This document shows positions 1-9,600 of a stretch of DNA of 23,899 nt, in pieces. Both the position numbers and the translations under genes were made by a program. Each line of letters starts with the position of its first letter. Position 1 is the stretch's first letter. Below the pieces are notes generated by a model. The model was not told the origin of the DNA. It did no database searches and saw only the letters and a list, made by a program, of their open reading frames with translations. The stretch comes from Dissophora ornata (Eukaryota > Mortierellomycota > Mortierellomycetes > Mortierellales > Mortierellaceae): contig MU617091.1 in assembly GCA_025201705.1 (NCBI GenBank), positions 1 through 23,899 of the forward strand. The letters are read 5' to 3'.

Positions 1-48
1 CTGAGCTCGAAGGGGAGGAGAGGGGGGGGGAGGGAGGGGAATACTTGC

Positions 49-79
49 CTCCGACGACGACACACTTTATGGTTTGCAT
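49..79 (-). CDS. CDC42: Cdc42/Rac-type Rho GTPase, first exon (gene runs off left edge)
   Basis: Reading the minus strand from the ATG at 79, the exon encodes MQTIKCVVVG and then one base of the next codon. This is the invariant start of Cdc42/Rac small GTPases (beta-1 strand leading into the GDGAVGKT P-loop). MQTIK fits Cdc42 better than Rac (usually MQAIK). The exon stops exactly where the P-loop Asp codon would be split: the sequence is GGAG|GCAAGT, a GC-AG type donor in otherwise perfect context. Unspliced, the frame would give GGK in place of GDG, which would destroy the P-loop, so splicing is needed. The rest of the gene lies outside the window. The family acts at the plasma membrane in polarity and actin control. 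It is divergent from the PDH gene, with about 1.3 kb between the two starts. Identification rests on ten residues plus the splice context. Confidence 0.72.
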
Positions 80-476
80 GGTGAATCTGAGAGAACGGAC
101 GGTGGAGGGGCGGGAGTGGGAATGGAGAGCGGGATGAAGGTAATGGGAGGGGGAGAGAAAACGATGGGCTGCGTTGTGCGATGTTAAAAGGCGACAAAAG
201 AGTTGCTGTAAAAAAGAGAGAGAAGACGGAAGGTTAGAAAATTGCACGGGTTACGCGCCACATCCATCCGCTATCATCACCGACGGCCTGCAGCGCTCTG
301 CCTGTGCGTCCTTGCTGCTGCTCTTCCCCTGCGCTGCCATTGCATCAGCCATCCGCGTGCTTGCTCTCTCCGTGCCTGAACGACCGTACCAGCCGTGTCT
401 GATCACTTGGGGAAGATATGGGGCGACAAGACCCGCGTCGCTACGCAAGTGATCTCAGCGCAGATGCAGGGCTGTT

Positions 477-537
477 TCTCTCCTTTTCTCTCTCTCTCTC
501 TCTTCTCCTCTCCTCCCCTCTCTTTCTCTCTTTCCTG
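477..537 (+). repeat. Pyrimidine (CT)-rich microsatellite tract
   Basis: An almost uninterrupted C/T run built of TCTC and CTTT units. It lies about 900 bp upstream of the PDH start and about 400 bp upstream of the GTPase start. Such tracts can exclude nucleosomes in promoters; that role is inferred. Confidence 0.7.
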
Positions 538-1369
538 CCGTGGTGTGTGAGTGCAAAGGCGTGCGGTGTGCCCAGCGAGATCCGGAGAGTAAATATCGGG
601 CAATGGCGACGTTAGCCTCAAAGCTGAAAAAGGGGGGACAAATAAGAGAGGGAACCGGTAAAACAGACTGCACAAAGTCATGCCACGCCCCTCTACACAT
701 CGTCCTGGTCTGTCTCATTTCTTCTTCAAAAGCCAGGAGGAACGAACTCGCTCTTGCAGTTATAAATGAATATCGTCTATTAAAAAAAAACACAGACCTG
801 GGCTATCTTTGTTTATTCAGCGTCGATGCTCGAAACGAAAGGCGTTCCAGCGACAATAGCATATCTGCGCCAACTCGCACCCTCACGAGATTCTCTGCAT
901 GCCGGCCCATGCCCTTGACTCGGTTGTGTTTGTTGTTTTGTTGGTGCAGTTGTACTTGCATGTGGGACAGGCTGTTGTTGGGACTGAACGAGTCGAGACC
1001 TATTTGTTGATGCCCGGGGAAATAAACAAAACAAGCGGAATGGTGGGCGAAGTTCCTGTTCATACAACTCTTACAGTAGCCATGCGTCAATCAAAGCGCG
1101 CACCCACACATGTATTCGACACATCCGCTGTGGATCCATGTAGGGTGTAGTAAACACGACAACGCTGTGTTTGTGACATGTATGGACCAATATGCGTGGA
1201 ATCAAGAACCATGACAGCCCAGCACGCGAGAGCACGGCAGCTGTTATTCGGTCGCGATGCGCCCATTTTGAATGGACGCGTCTTGTCAAATCACACACCC
1301 CACAGCGCTGATCCACGCCGACGACTCTGCCCTCTCGCCTCCTTTTCTTTCCCACCGACTCGGTTCATT

Positions 1370-1400
1370 CCTCATTCATTCCTCATTCACGCCTCATTCA
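1370..1400 (+). repeat. Three 11-bp tandem copies of CCTCATTCA in the PDH leader
   Basis: CCTCATTCA begins at 1370, 1381 and 1392, with a degenerate fourth copy (GGTTCATTC) just before. The array ends 12 bases upstream of the PDH ATG, so it probably lies in the 5' leader or at the start-site region. A CT-rich leader is common for strongly expressed fungal genes. Confidence 0.7.
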
Positions 1401-1412
1401 CCCTCCACCGCC

Positions 1413-2974
1413 ATGCTTTCAACCTCCAGACTCGCCTCCTCTAGGGCTGCAGCTGTGAAAACCATCGCGATCCTGGTAAGCACCCTCGAAAACGGTGTCA
1501 GCTCCACACCGACCCCACGCTGTCACTTCATTACGACAACTGAAACGCCCACATTCATCTCACACATCATTGCCTTCCGGGCACGAACTCCTAGGCTGCT
1601 CGTACGTTTGTCTCCTCCGCCGTGGCCCGCAAAGTCACCATCAATCTCCCAAAGAGCTCGTTCGAAACCTACAACTGCGATGCGCCATCACGAAAGGTCA
1701 GCCTCAAGAAAGAGGACCTCCTCAACATGTACAAGAGCATGGTCACGATGCGACGCATGGAAATGGCAGCTGACGGCCTCTACAAGGCCAAACTTATCCG
1801 CGGCTTCTGCCATCTCTGCACCGGCCAGGTAATTGTGGGAGGGAGATACCAGTTGGCTCTTGTCTGATATCATTTCCAAGTGTTCTTCTGCTCGAAACAG
1901 TCGCGTCTCTGAATTTCGACGTTATTACATCATATCTCTTTTAAACGGGTGAAAACACCCAACCCTGAATGCAGGAAGCCGTGGCAGTAGGCACAGAGGC
2001 TGCACTGACCAATGACGACAAGATCATCACTGCCTACCGGTGCCATGGATTCACTCTTATGCGCGGCGGAACCACCCACTCCATCCTCGCAGAACTTCTT
2101 GGTCGCAAGACCGGGATCTCCAAGGCCAAAGGTGGATCCATGCACATGTTTACGCCCAACTTTTTCGGAGGCAACGGTATCGTGGGTGCACAGGTACCGC
2201 TGGGTGCCGGAATTGCCTTTGCACAAAAATACATGGATCACAACGCAGCGACGTTTACCTTTTACGGGGATGGAGCTTCAAACCAAGGACAGGTCTTTGA
2301 GGCGTTCAATATGGCCAAGCTCTGGGATCTGCCCTGTGTCTTTGTATGCGAGAACAATCAATACGGAATGGGAACCTCGGCAAGTCGCTCGTCTGCCAGC
2401 ACAGAGTACTTTAAGCGTGGCAGCTATATCCCTGGAATAAAGGTATGGCAGCAGGAAACAAAGCGATACCACACTCACATTTGGATCATTCGTATCGTCC
2501 TTTCTTGTAAACTAAGAAAATATTTGCCGCCCTTGCATCTAGGTCAATGGAATGGATGTCGTGGCTGTTTATCAGGCTATAGCCTATGCCCGCGAATGGG
2601 CGATTACTTCTGGAAAGGGACCACTCGTTCTTGAGATGGACACATATCGCTACGGAGGCCATTCCATGTCGGACCCCGGAACCACGTACCGAACACGCGA
2701 GGAGATCCAGAGGGTGCGCTTGGAAAATGATCCGATCACAAGTCTTAAAGAACGTCTGTTGAAGCACAATATCGCGACTGAGGACGAGATCAAGACGACG
2801 GACATGGCCGCTCGCGCAGAGGTCGACAAGGCAGCGGAACAGGCCAAGAACGACCCAGAACCACCGACAGAGTGGTTCTGGGATAATGTCTACGTGAAAG
2901 ACACGGAGGCTCCCATCCTTCGTGGACGCGAGCCCGAGGCTACGCATTACTACAGACAAAAGGGAGCGGCGTAA
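1413..2974 (+). CDS. PDA1: Pyruvate dehydrogenase E1 component, alpha subunit (mitochondrial), 4 exons
   Basis: Exons read as 1413-1475, 1595-1828, 1975-2442 and 2543-2974, all joined in phase 0 at GT-AG sites, giving about 398 residues, normal for the family. The protein decarboxylates pyruvate with thiamine diphosphate and passes the hydroxyethyl group to E2 in the mitochondrial matrix. The N-terminus is rich in Ser, Ala and Arg with no acidic residue ([16 protein letters not shown]), as expected for a targeting peptide. The ThDP motif runs from GDGAS to CENNQYG (exon 3). The regulatory phosphorylation loop is present as [12 protein letters not shown] (exon 4), so control by PDH kinase and phosphatase is likely. 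The C-terminus ends in a Tyr-Tyr stretch and a TAA stop. No break or odd residue is seen. The beta subunit is not in the window. Confidence 0.97.
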
Positions 2975-4059
2975 GAACGCGTTCCTTTTTGTTGAATGAA
3001 CAATTTTCTATTAATATGGTCGTTATTATTATTTTGCACGTGCAGTACGACCATGCACTGGCATTTCGCCCTTTCAAATTTGGACAGGCTCAAAGAAATA
3101 GACTCAATGCTCTTGTACTTTGCAGATGCTTTTGCGGAGGCAGCTAGCTGCGCTACAGTCATACAGTCCACTGCCATGCACCGTGAACCCGTGCGATGGA
3201 AGGTAGAGGATGAAAGGAGGCATTAAAGAGGCTAGTTGGGATAGGGGTTGCAATCGCTCGCAACACATGTTCCTAAGATTTAAAAGCGATTCACTTTGTC
3301 GCGGATCCATCCACAGCATCGTGGTTGATAGGAGAGATGAAAGGCGATTTTCTCTCATGGCTGAAATAACACATGTCGTTTAAAAAACGAACGTCGTACT
3401 CCTCGAATGGTCATTCCAACTAGCTCCATGTAGTCGCTGTCGCGACACTCTCCCACCACAGAAGCTAGGCTAGTATATGTCACCCTCCCCGTTTCCGTTG
3501 ATCTGTTCCTAGTAACTTGATTATACACCCACGCTTTCCTTGACGCCCTAACACCAACTCTGTGTACTCCATACACATCTCGCCGTGCTTGGAAAAGGTC
3601 TTATGCCTAACTAAGCCTGGGTTCATGACAGTTGCCTTCATACAAGGTGTGCGTAAGTTAGTTAAGAGTACTCACCATCGTACTGGCATGTGTGACAAGC
3701 AGAACCACAGCCGACTTGTAAAGTGCACTCTAAGGTTTAAACGAAATAAAGGTTTTCACGCGTGTGATTGTGCTCAGTTTTTTTAGGTTTATTTTCTTTG
3801 ATCTTTTCAACTCCAAGACGCGACAATAGTATGTCGCATCTTGGCGCTAGACAACAAGCTTGTCGAGAGAAGCGATGTCTCATCGAGTGATGTTTTTGCC
3901 AAGCTCTAAACCAAGCTCGGACTCATGGTTATAAAAAAAGGAGAGTATCGTTGTCCTCCTTTCGAGATTGGGACCAAAGAGCAGGAGTGCCGCCATGGCG
4001 AATATAGACTAATTTGTTTTATTATGCGCGCCATATGTTTCACCAGCATGGGACGCGCT
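2975..4059. other. Intergenic stretch, no gene recognised
   Basis: It holds the PDH 3' region and AT-rich DNA. Short open frames exist on both strands, but none has a recognisable product or convincing splice context. A small hairpin (GCGACA / TGTCGC) lies at 3820-3837. This is the left border of the island, where conserved gene content ends. Confidence 0.5.
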
Positions 4060-4681
4060 TTAACTTGGGACTTGTATAACATCTGCAATATCTGCTTTGT
4101 GAAGACTCTTATTGTGTAGCGCCTGGATGCAATGTCTTTGGTATTCTTGGAAAAGGCATAAAAAACCACAGGCGCCGTCTTCTGTCTTCCACTACGACAC
4201 GAAAAAAAAAAAAAAATTGATAAAAAAAACAGGTTTTTGTCCAAGAAAGCCTTTGCAAATCTCGCACAACATGGTCCTGTTATTACCTCATACAGAATCT
4301 GCACATGAGATTCTGTGCTGGGGCTATAGTTCCAATATGTTTTTGACATGGAATTGAGTAACCGTTCTACACTAGCTCGATAATAAAAGCAGAAAAATAG
4401 AAGAGCCCTCACTTACTATAATCAATCTTCTTGTTCATTCTCATATCCGAGGGCAGATCACTCTGAATCGTGGCTTGCTTGGAAATAATGACGTTGACGT
4501 AATTAGGGCCAGGCTCACGCTTTAATTCCCGGAAGAGTATAAGCTTCGCCACGCGGTTCACGCTCACCCTCTCACTGTCCTTCTCCACTTGTCTTAAGGT
4601 AATGTATTCACCAGGACCAATGGAATCTCATTTCGCTTTTACATCGGGCAGGAAGACTTCGATTACAGACACTCTAGTCAT
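4060..4681 (-). pseudogene. Unrecognised three-exon gene with an in-frame TGA
   Basis: The minus strand starts with ATG at 4681 and reads as exons 4681-4417, 4375-4287 and 4191-4060, ending in TAA, about 161 codons. The first donor is a perfect GTAAGT, the second GTAATA, and both acceptors end in AG. Phases match at both junctions (phase 1, then phase 0). The first intron would be only 41 nt, short for fungi; the second is 95 nt and contains a poly-T run next to the acceptor. Codon 18 is TGA (4628-4630); after it 70 codons stay open, with protein-like composition (for example ILFRELKREPGPNYV). I recognise no family. It starts 8 bp from a tandem repeat array and is divergent from the broken gene at 5157. 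Either a recent pseudogene, or a gene whose true start or splicing I have misread. The model is inference from open frames and splice signals. Confidence 0.45.
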
Positions 4682-4688
4682 AATAAAC

Positions 4689-5067
4689 TGGCTCTTTCTT
4701 AGCTTGGCTCCTGCTTAGCTCCGCGGCGGGAGGGCGGAAAGTGGAGTTTTGAGTAGGGTGGTAATCTGTGTTAGAATGCCAAAACACACATGTTGCTGGT
4801 TCTTTCTTAGCTTAGCCCCTGCTTAGCTCTGCGGCGGGGGGGCGGAAAGTGGAGTGCGGTTGTGTTAGAATGTAGAATGTTAAAACACACACGTTACTGG
4901 TTCTTTCTTAGCTTGGCTCCTGCTTAGCTCTGCGGCGAGGGAGGCGGAAAGTGGAGTGCGGTGGTGTTATAATGTTAAAACACACACGTTACTGGTTCTT
5001 TCTTAGCTTGGCTCCTGCTTAGCTCTGCGGCGGCGGAGGCGGAAAGTGGAGTGCGGTTGTGTTAGAT
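4689..5067 (+). repeat. Four tandem copies of a ~95-108 bp unit between two divergent ORFs
   Basis: Copies begin at 4689, 4797, 4898 and 4993, each opening with TGG(C/T)TCTTTCTTAGCTTG or a close variant. Each contains a GCTTAGCTC motif, a G/C-rich GCGGCGG core, GGCGGAAAGTGGAGT and, in the first three, an AAAACACACA block. Period shrinks from 108 to 101 to 95. The array lies exactly between the divergent ATGs at 4681 (minus) and 5157 (plus). Repeated upstream arrays of this kind are known from promoters of mobile elements and from satellite DNA; a shared promoter role is inferred. Confidence 0.85.
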
Positions 5068-5156
5068 CGGCGTCAACATCAATTGTCTCGTTATTTCACG
5101 GTTGGAAGCTAACTTAGTCTTTCATCTCAATCTCATTACACTTTCTTGCAAGCATC

Positions 5157-5502
5157 ATGGATCCAGAGAAACGTGACAACAGCATTGATTTGCGGCCATT
5201 CACAGCCTTGGAGTGGTTCCAAAAAAACTAGGAAATCAGCATGCCAGAATTTTGCAAAGAATTTGGGTACACCTGCGAGCAGGATGCTCTTACCTCAACC
5301 GAGATATCAAAGTCGGCCAGGACAGTGTTGATCGAAGAGTATGAGGCATGGCGTCGCAATGAAGGCGCAGATTACTGGGCATCTCGTACGGTCGAGTATA
5401 AAATCGAGGTGTCAACAAAAAAGACGGCGGGAGACCTTGTGGATAGGGGCCGATGCTTCACAAGGAAGTTGCTTCTGAAGCGTCCTCGAGATGGAGCCAA
5501 AG
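5157..5502 (+). pseudogene. Unrecognised ORF interrupted by an in-frame TAG; likely first exon
   Basis: From the ATG at 5157 the frame encodes MDPEKRDNSIDLRPFTALEW and onward, meets TAG at 5229-5231, and continues open in the same frame through an ATG at 5241 to 5507. The final in-frame TAG (5505-5507) overlaps a good donor, AAAG|GTTAGT, at 5502/5503, so the open stretch is probably exon 1 of a spliced gene. The reading has coding character, with clusters such as IEEYEAWRR and KRPRDGAKG. No second exon is seen: a MITE-like element begins about 100 bp downstream and a Helitron tail follows. I do not recognise the family. Either a pseudogene truncated by insertion, or a shorter protein from 5241. 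Confidence 0.45.
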
Positions 5503-5599
5503 GTTAGTCTTGCTCTTCTACTCGCGTTTATTAACATAGTCAGCACTCATATCAGCTAATGCATCTCCGATTTGCCAATGCAAATAATTCATCAGTGTA

Positions 5600-5962
5600 T
5601 TGTGCCTTTCAAATAAAAGTAATTATTTTGAGGACTAGTGCCCCAGTCTCGAACTTTAAATCCCGAATAATAAGTCACCCACCAATTAATAAATCGTCTA
5701 AAATCAAAACTAAGACAGCGCTCCACCAACGATTGTCGCTGGCGATGACGAGTACATACCACGAATAACGAATAAGAAAGTGAGAAAGGCAAGGAGTTTT
5801 GTTATTTCATAGTGTTTTTGGTCAGTAAAACTGCGCAAAAACATTAACGACTAACGGGGTGTTTTAGTTATTAAGACTTCTAGTGTGACTAGTTGACCCT
5901 GAATAAATTTATTTGGCTGAATAACTAACTCAGTGCAGTACATTTTTATTTGAAAGGCACAA
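5600..5962. mobile_element. MITE-like element, 19-bp terminal inverted repeats, TA target duplication
   Basis: TTGTGCCTTTCAAATAAAA at 5600-5618 is repeated as an exact reverse complement at 5944-5962. Both ends are flanked by TA (5598-5599 and 5963-5964), the target preference of Tc1/mariner transposons. The 363-bp interior is AT-rich and has no transposase ORF, so this is a non-autonomous element. Family assignment is inference from TIR length and TA duplication. Confidence 0.72.
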
Positions 5963-5986
5963 TAATACCTCTTTTTATTTAGATAA

Positions 5987-6157
5987 CTCCCCTCCACGCG
6001 ACTATTACACAAGAAATATTTTCTACAGCAACGCCTTAGTAGATGTAGATTAATCGCCACACCTTCTCTTATTGTAATTAGCATTTTTCTTTTAATATAT
6101 GTTTATAAGACTTCCTCTAACTAATCACAATTGGTATCACCGTCAGGCCCGGGCCAC
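5987..6157 (+). mobile_element. Truncated Helitron 3' tail (helicase C-terminus remnant)
   Basis: Plus-strand bases 5987-6053 encode the last residues of a Helitron helicase (YYTRNIFYSNALVDVD then TAA). They match, at the DNA level, the minus-strand copy ending at 13187. Similarity continues through the 3' flank (AATATATGTTTAT, then AGACTTCCTC, then AACTAATCAC) to a GC-rich palindromic block near 6147-6157 that corresponds to the hairpin of the other copy. Everything 5' of the last ~20 codons is missing; the MITE ends 24 bp upstream. The exact terminus is not resolved. Confidence 0.75.
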
Positions 6158-6605
6158 AGGCTGGTCTCATTCTGAGGAACATGCACAAGTCTTCTCCAAG
6201 GTCAAAGCACTGTAACCTCCCATCAACTAACAAGGTGTTCAGTGGGTGCGACCAGGCCATTTATATTTGGAATAAATCAGTGTGACCCTGAGTGAGATGA
6301 ACAAGGGCACTGGAGTCATTCCAGAGCAGGTCTTCCTTGTTCTAGTCCTCGGCGGTCCGCGAGTAGCTTGCGTGCAGTAACCAACGCACGGATCATATGA
6401 TTTCTGGACAGCTTCCTCTTCGGATCATATTCGTCTCTTAGCCAGACTGAAGGACAGCGGTGGATCCATCCAACTTGTCTAAGCACACAATGGCAGAATT
6501 GACAGCTAGAAAACTCTCTAGCTTCAGTATCCAGTAGCTTGATGGGTGCCATTTGGATAGGATACCATAATAGCTAGCTTTATGTTCTCTTCATAAAGGC
6601 TCTAT
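6158..6605. other. Intergenic stretch downstream of the NLR, with one small unrecognised ORF
   Basis: The minus strand is open from 6552 to 6316 (78 codons) with a compact Cys cluster (SSCQFCHCVL) and a charged C-terminal half. It has no recognisable family and no link to the NLR frame, which ends at 6606. It may be chance or a transposon scrap. Nothing else is seen. Confidence 0.3.
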
Positions 6606-9600
6606 CTACAGCGGAACCGGTTCACCAACGGCTCCACGTTGAGATAGGAACTGTTTATTAATTCGGCTTAACCCTACCACATCTTGTATCGATGTATTCG
6701 ACAAAAAAAGCGTCTCTGGCCTGGACCTCCAGTGCAGCCGTACGGAACAATCATTCCCATCTTCTATGATCTGCCACAGCCGTACTGTACAGTCGGCACA
6801 TCCAGTAACAATATGATTATTGTCGGAAGTCGCTCTCCAGGAGATGCAATTTACCGCAGCTTCGTTTTGAATCACCACACGACACTCCCCCGACGCAATT
6901 TCCCACAACCGCACTGTGTTGTCCCAACTGCCAGATGCAATCTGACCTCCTTTTGGCGAATACACAACGCTCGTAACACTGTCACTATGGCCCCTCAAGG
7001 TGTGGTGGCAATCTCCGGTTTCAACATCCCACAGCCGTACTGTGTTGTCCTCACTGCCAGACACAATCTGATCTCCTTTTGGCGAATACACGACGCTCAT
7101 AACACTGTCACTATGGCCGCTCAAGGTGTGACGGCAATCTCCTGTTTTAACATCCCACAGCCGCACCGTGTCGTCGTAACTGCCAGATGCAATTTGATCT
7201 CCTTTTGGCGAATACAGGACGCTCGTAACGTGGCCAGTATGGCCGCTCAAGGTGTGACAGCAATCTCCGGTTTCAACACCCCACAGCCGTACTGTGTTGT
7301 CATAACTGCCAGACGCAATCTGATCTCCTTTTGGCGAATACACGACGCTCGTAACAAATTCGCTATGGCCGCTCAAGGTGTGGTGGCAATCTCCGGTTTC
7401 AACATCCCATAGCCGCACTGTGTTGTCATCACTGCCAGACGCAATCTGATCTCCTTTTGGCAAATACACGACGCTCTTAACACTGTCACCATGAACGCTC
7501 AAGGTGTGGCGGCAATCTCCGGTTTCAACATCCCACAGCCGCACTGTCTTATCCTCACTGACAGACACAATCTGATCTCTTTTTGGCGAATACATGACGC
7601 TCGCAACACTACCACTATGGTTGCTGATGCTGTAGTGGTGATCTCTGGAATCTACATCCCAGAGCCGCACTGTTTTGTCGTAACTGCCCGACGCAATCTG
7701 ATCTCCTTTTGGCGAATACGCGACACTCGTGACTCCGCCACTATGGCCGCTCAAGGTGAGGCGACAATCTCCGGTTTCAACATCCCACAGCCGCACTGTC
7801 TCGTCATAACTGCCAGACGCAATCTGATCTCCTTTTGGCGAATACACGACGCTCGAAACAAATTCGCTATGGTCGCTCAAGGTGTGGCAGCAATCTCCGG
7901 TTTCAACATCCCACAGCCGCACTGTCTTGTCCCAACTGCCAGACGCAATCTGTTCTCTTTTTGACGAATACACAACGCTCGTAACGTGGCCAATATGGCC
8001 GCTCAAGGTGTGACAGCAATCTCCTGTTCCAACATCCCACAACCGCACTGTGTTGTCCCAACCGCCAGACGCAATCTGATCTCCTTTTAGCGAATACACG
8101 ACGCTCATAACGGTGCCACTATAGCCACTCAAGGGCAACGGTTTTTCCCACCTCGATGTTGTATAGATGCTGATGTTGCCACCGTGAAGACCAACTGCGA
8201 ATGTTTTGCCATCTGGCGAATATACGCAACAATTCACTTCAGTCTCTTCTTTGAGAAATGGCAACTCGCTGAACTGTACGCCTGCCATCTGCGCCCCGCT
8301 TAAATCTGCTTCGCGAAGCGACGCACTGCGAAGAATCACATTTCTCATATCCGCTCTCTGCAATTGAGCTGATTCAAATGCGCCATGACTCAGATCTGCC
8401 CCTGGAATCCGTATGCCTTGTAAATCTACTCCATTGAACTGCTCCCCTGACTTGATCAATATCGTCATCGCATTGGCTGCTGCTCTGCCTACCGTCTCGA
8501 GCTCTGTCGTTTCTGATTTCGATCGCTCGATTACCGCCAATAGCTGTTTCTTGAAGAGAGGCTCCTGTTGGACACGCTCAGCCAAGAATCGCAGAATCGA
8601 CGGCTCTCCCACAAAGCTCCTCCGTCCTAAAGGCGATTTGAGCACCGACAATTCAATGGCGTCAACCTTCTCCTCAATAACACCTTGGCTCTCAAAGCTG
8701 AAATCTGAACTGTCATTCCCTCGGCGTGACGCCGTTGCTGTTGGCTCCGCCACCTTGGGTTCTTCGGTCCCTCTCTTATGCGGTTCAAATACCGCCCGTG
8801 CCAAACTGTACTCCAAAATTGATTGATGGAGAAAGCGGTACTGGTTACCGCTGCGCTTCAAAGGACAGGCCTCACGTAAAATTTTCGTCTCATCCTTTTG
8901 ACTAAAGAGTGCTTCTTTCCATGTTCCTTGATCCCGGGATGCCAGATACTCAACCACAGAATTACCGGATTGATTTTGAAATATTGCCGTCGCCAAGGCT
9001 TTCAAATATTCAATGCCTTCCTGCGTGAACCCCTCGTCCGACAACCTCCCAAACGCTGTATTCCCTTGCCCGCTCATTATGTCCATTAGTCGTTTTTTGC
9101 CTCGCTCCAGCCATTGCTCCACAAACTGGTCATACAATGCGACTCTAGTGATACGGGCCGCCGAGAGATTTTGTCCTCGATTCACCATGCCTGGCAAAAC
9201 ATGCAACGTCAACGTTAACAGAAACGGGTTCGTCACCAGGTCTTTCAATCCCGGAATCTGATCAAGTGCTTGCGAGAAGTCGTCGCTCTGCCACTGCTGA
9301 TACTCTGTGGACACAAACTGCTTGAGATAATCCTTAATCTGATCCTTGGTGAACGGTACAATGGTTGCCTCTTGAAATAGAGGGGAATCTCCTACATGAT
9401 TACGGTCTCCTGGTTGAAAGCGATCCCGATAATTGGAGTCAAGGTACTCGCTGCGGCAACTGATCACCATTTGAGCCCGCCATCCTCCTTGTATATTCAG
9501 TCGGTTGTTGTTGTACAAGTTGCCCGTCTGTCGGCTCTCATCATACCCGTCGCAAATCAAGATGAACTCGCGGTTGTCCTTCAGCTCTTGGATTTGATCC

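Larger units (their letters stand above)
80..1412. promoter_or_regulatory. Shared upstream region between divergent GTPase and PDH genes
   Basis: No convincing exon is seen here. The stretch lies between the two divergent start codons and must hold both promoters and 5' leaders. It is GA-rich near the GTPase start and CT-rich near the PDH start. An open frame at 540-1010 shows no recognisable protein and is judged spurious. Individual promoter elements cannot be assigned from sequence alone. Confidence 0.55.

Noticed and set aside
540..1010. 156-codon plus-strand ORF between the two divergent genes
   Set aside because: No recognisable domain, odd Cys/Arg-rich composition and overlap with equally long ORFs on the other strand; expected promoter region.
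4291..4317. Hairpin ACAGAATCT / AGATTCTGT as a terminator or RNA element
   Set aside because: It falls in a proposed exon, and a 9-bp palindrome of this kind is expected by chance in a window of this size.
3906..4412. Single 168-codon minus-strand ORF
   Set aside because: It crosses a poly-T run (FFLSIFFFFS) and both proposed introns; the spliced reading gives better sequence and a natural stop at 4060.
6684..7964. Long plus-strand ORFs (242 and 157 codons) with repeated peptides
   Set aside because: They are antisense shadows of the 126-bp WD40 repeats: with a period divisible by three, any stop-free frame is repeated.
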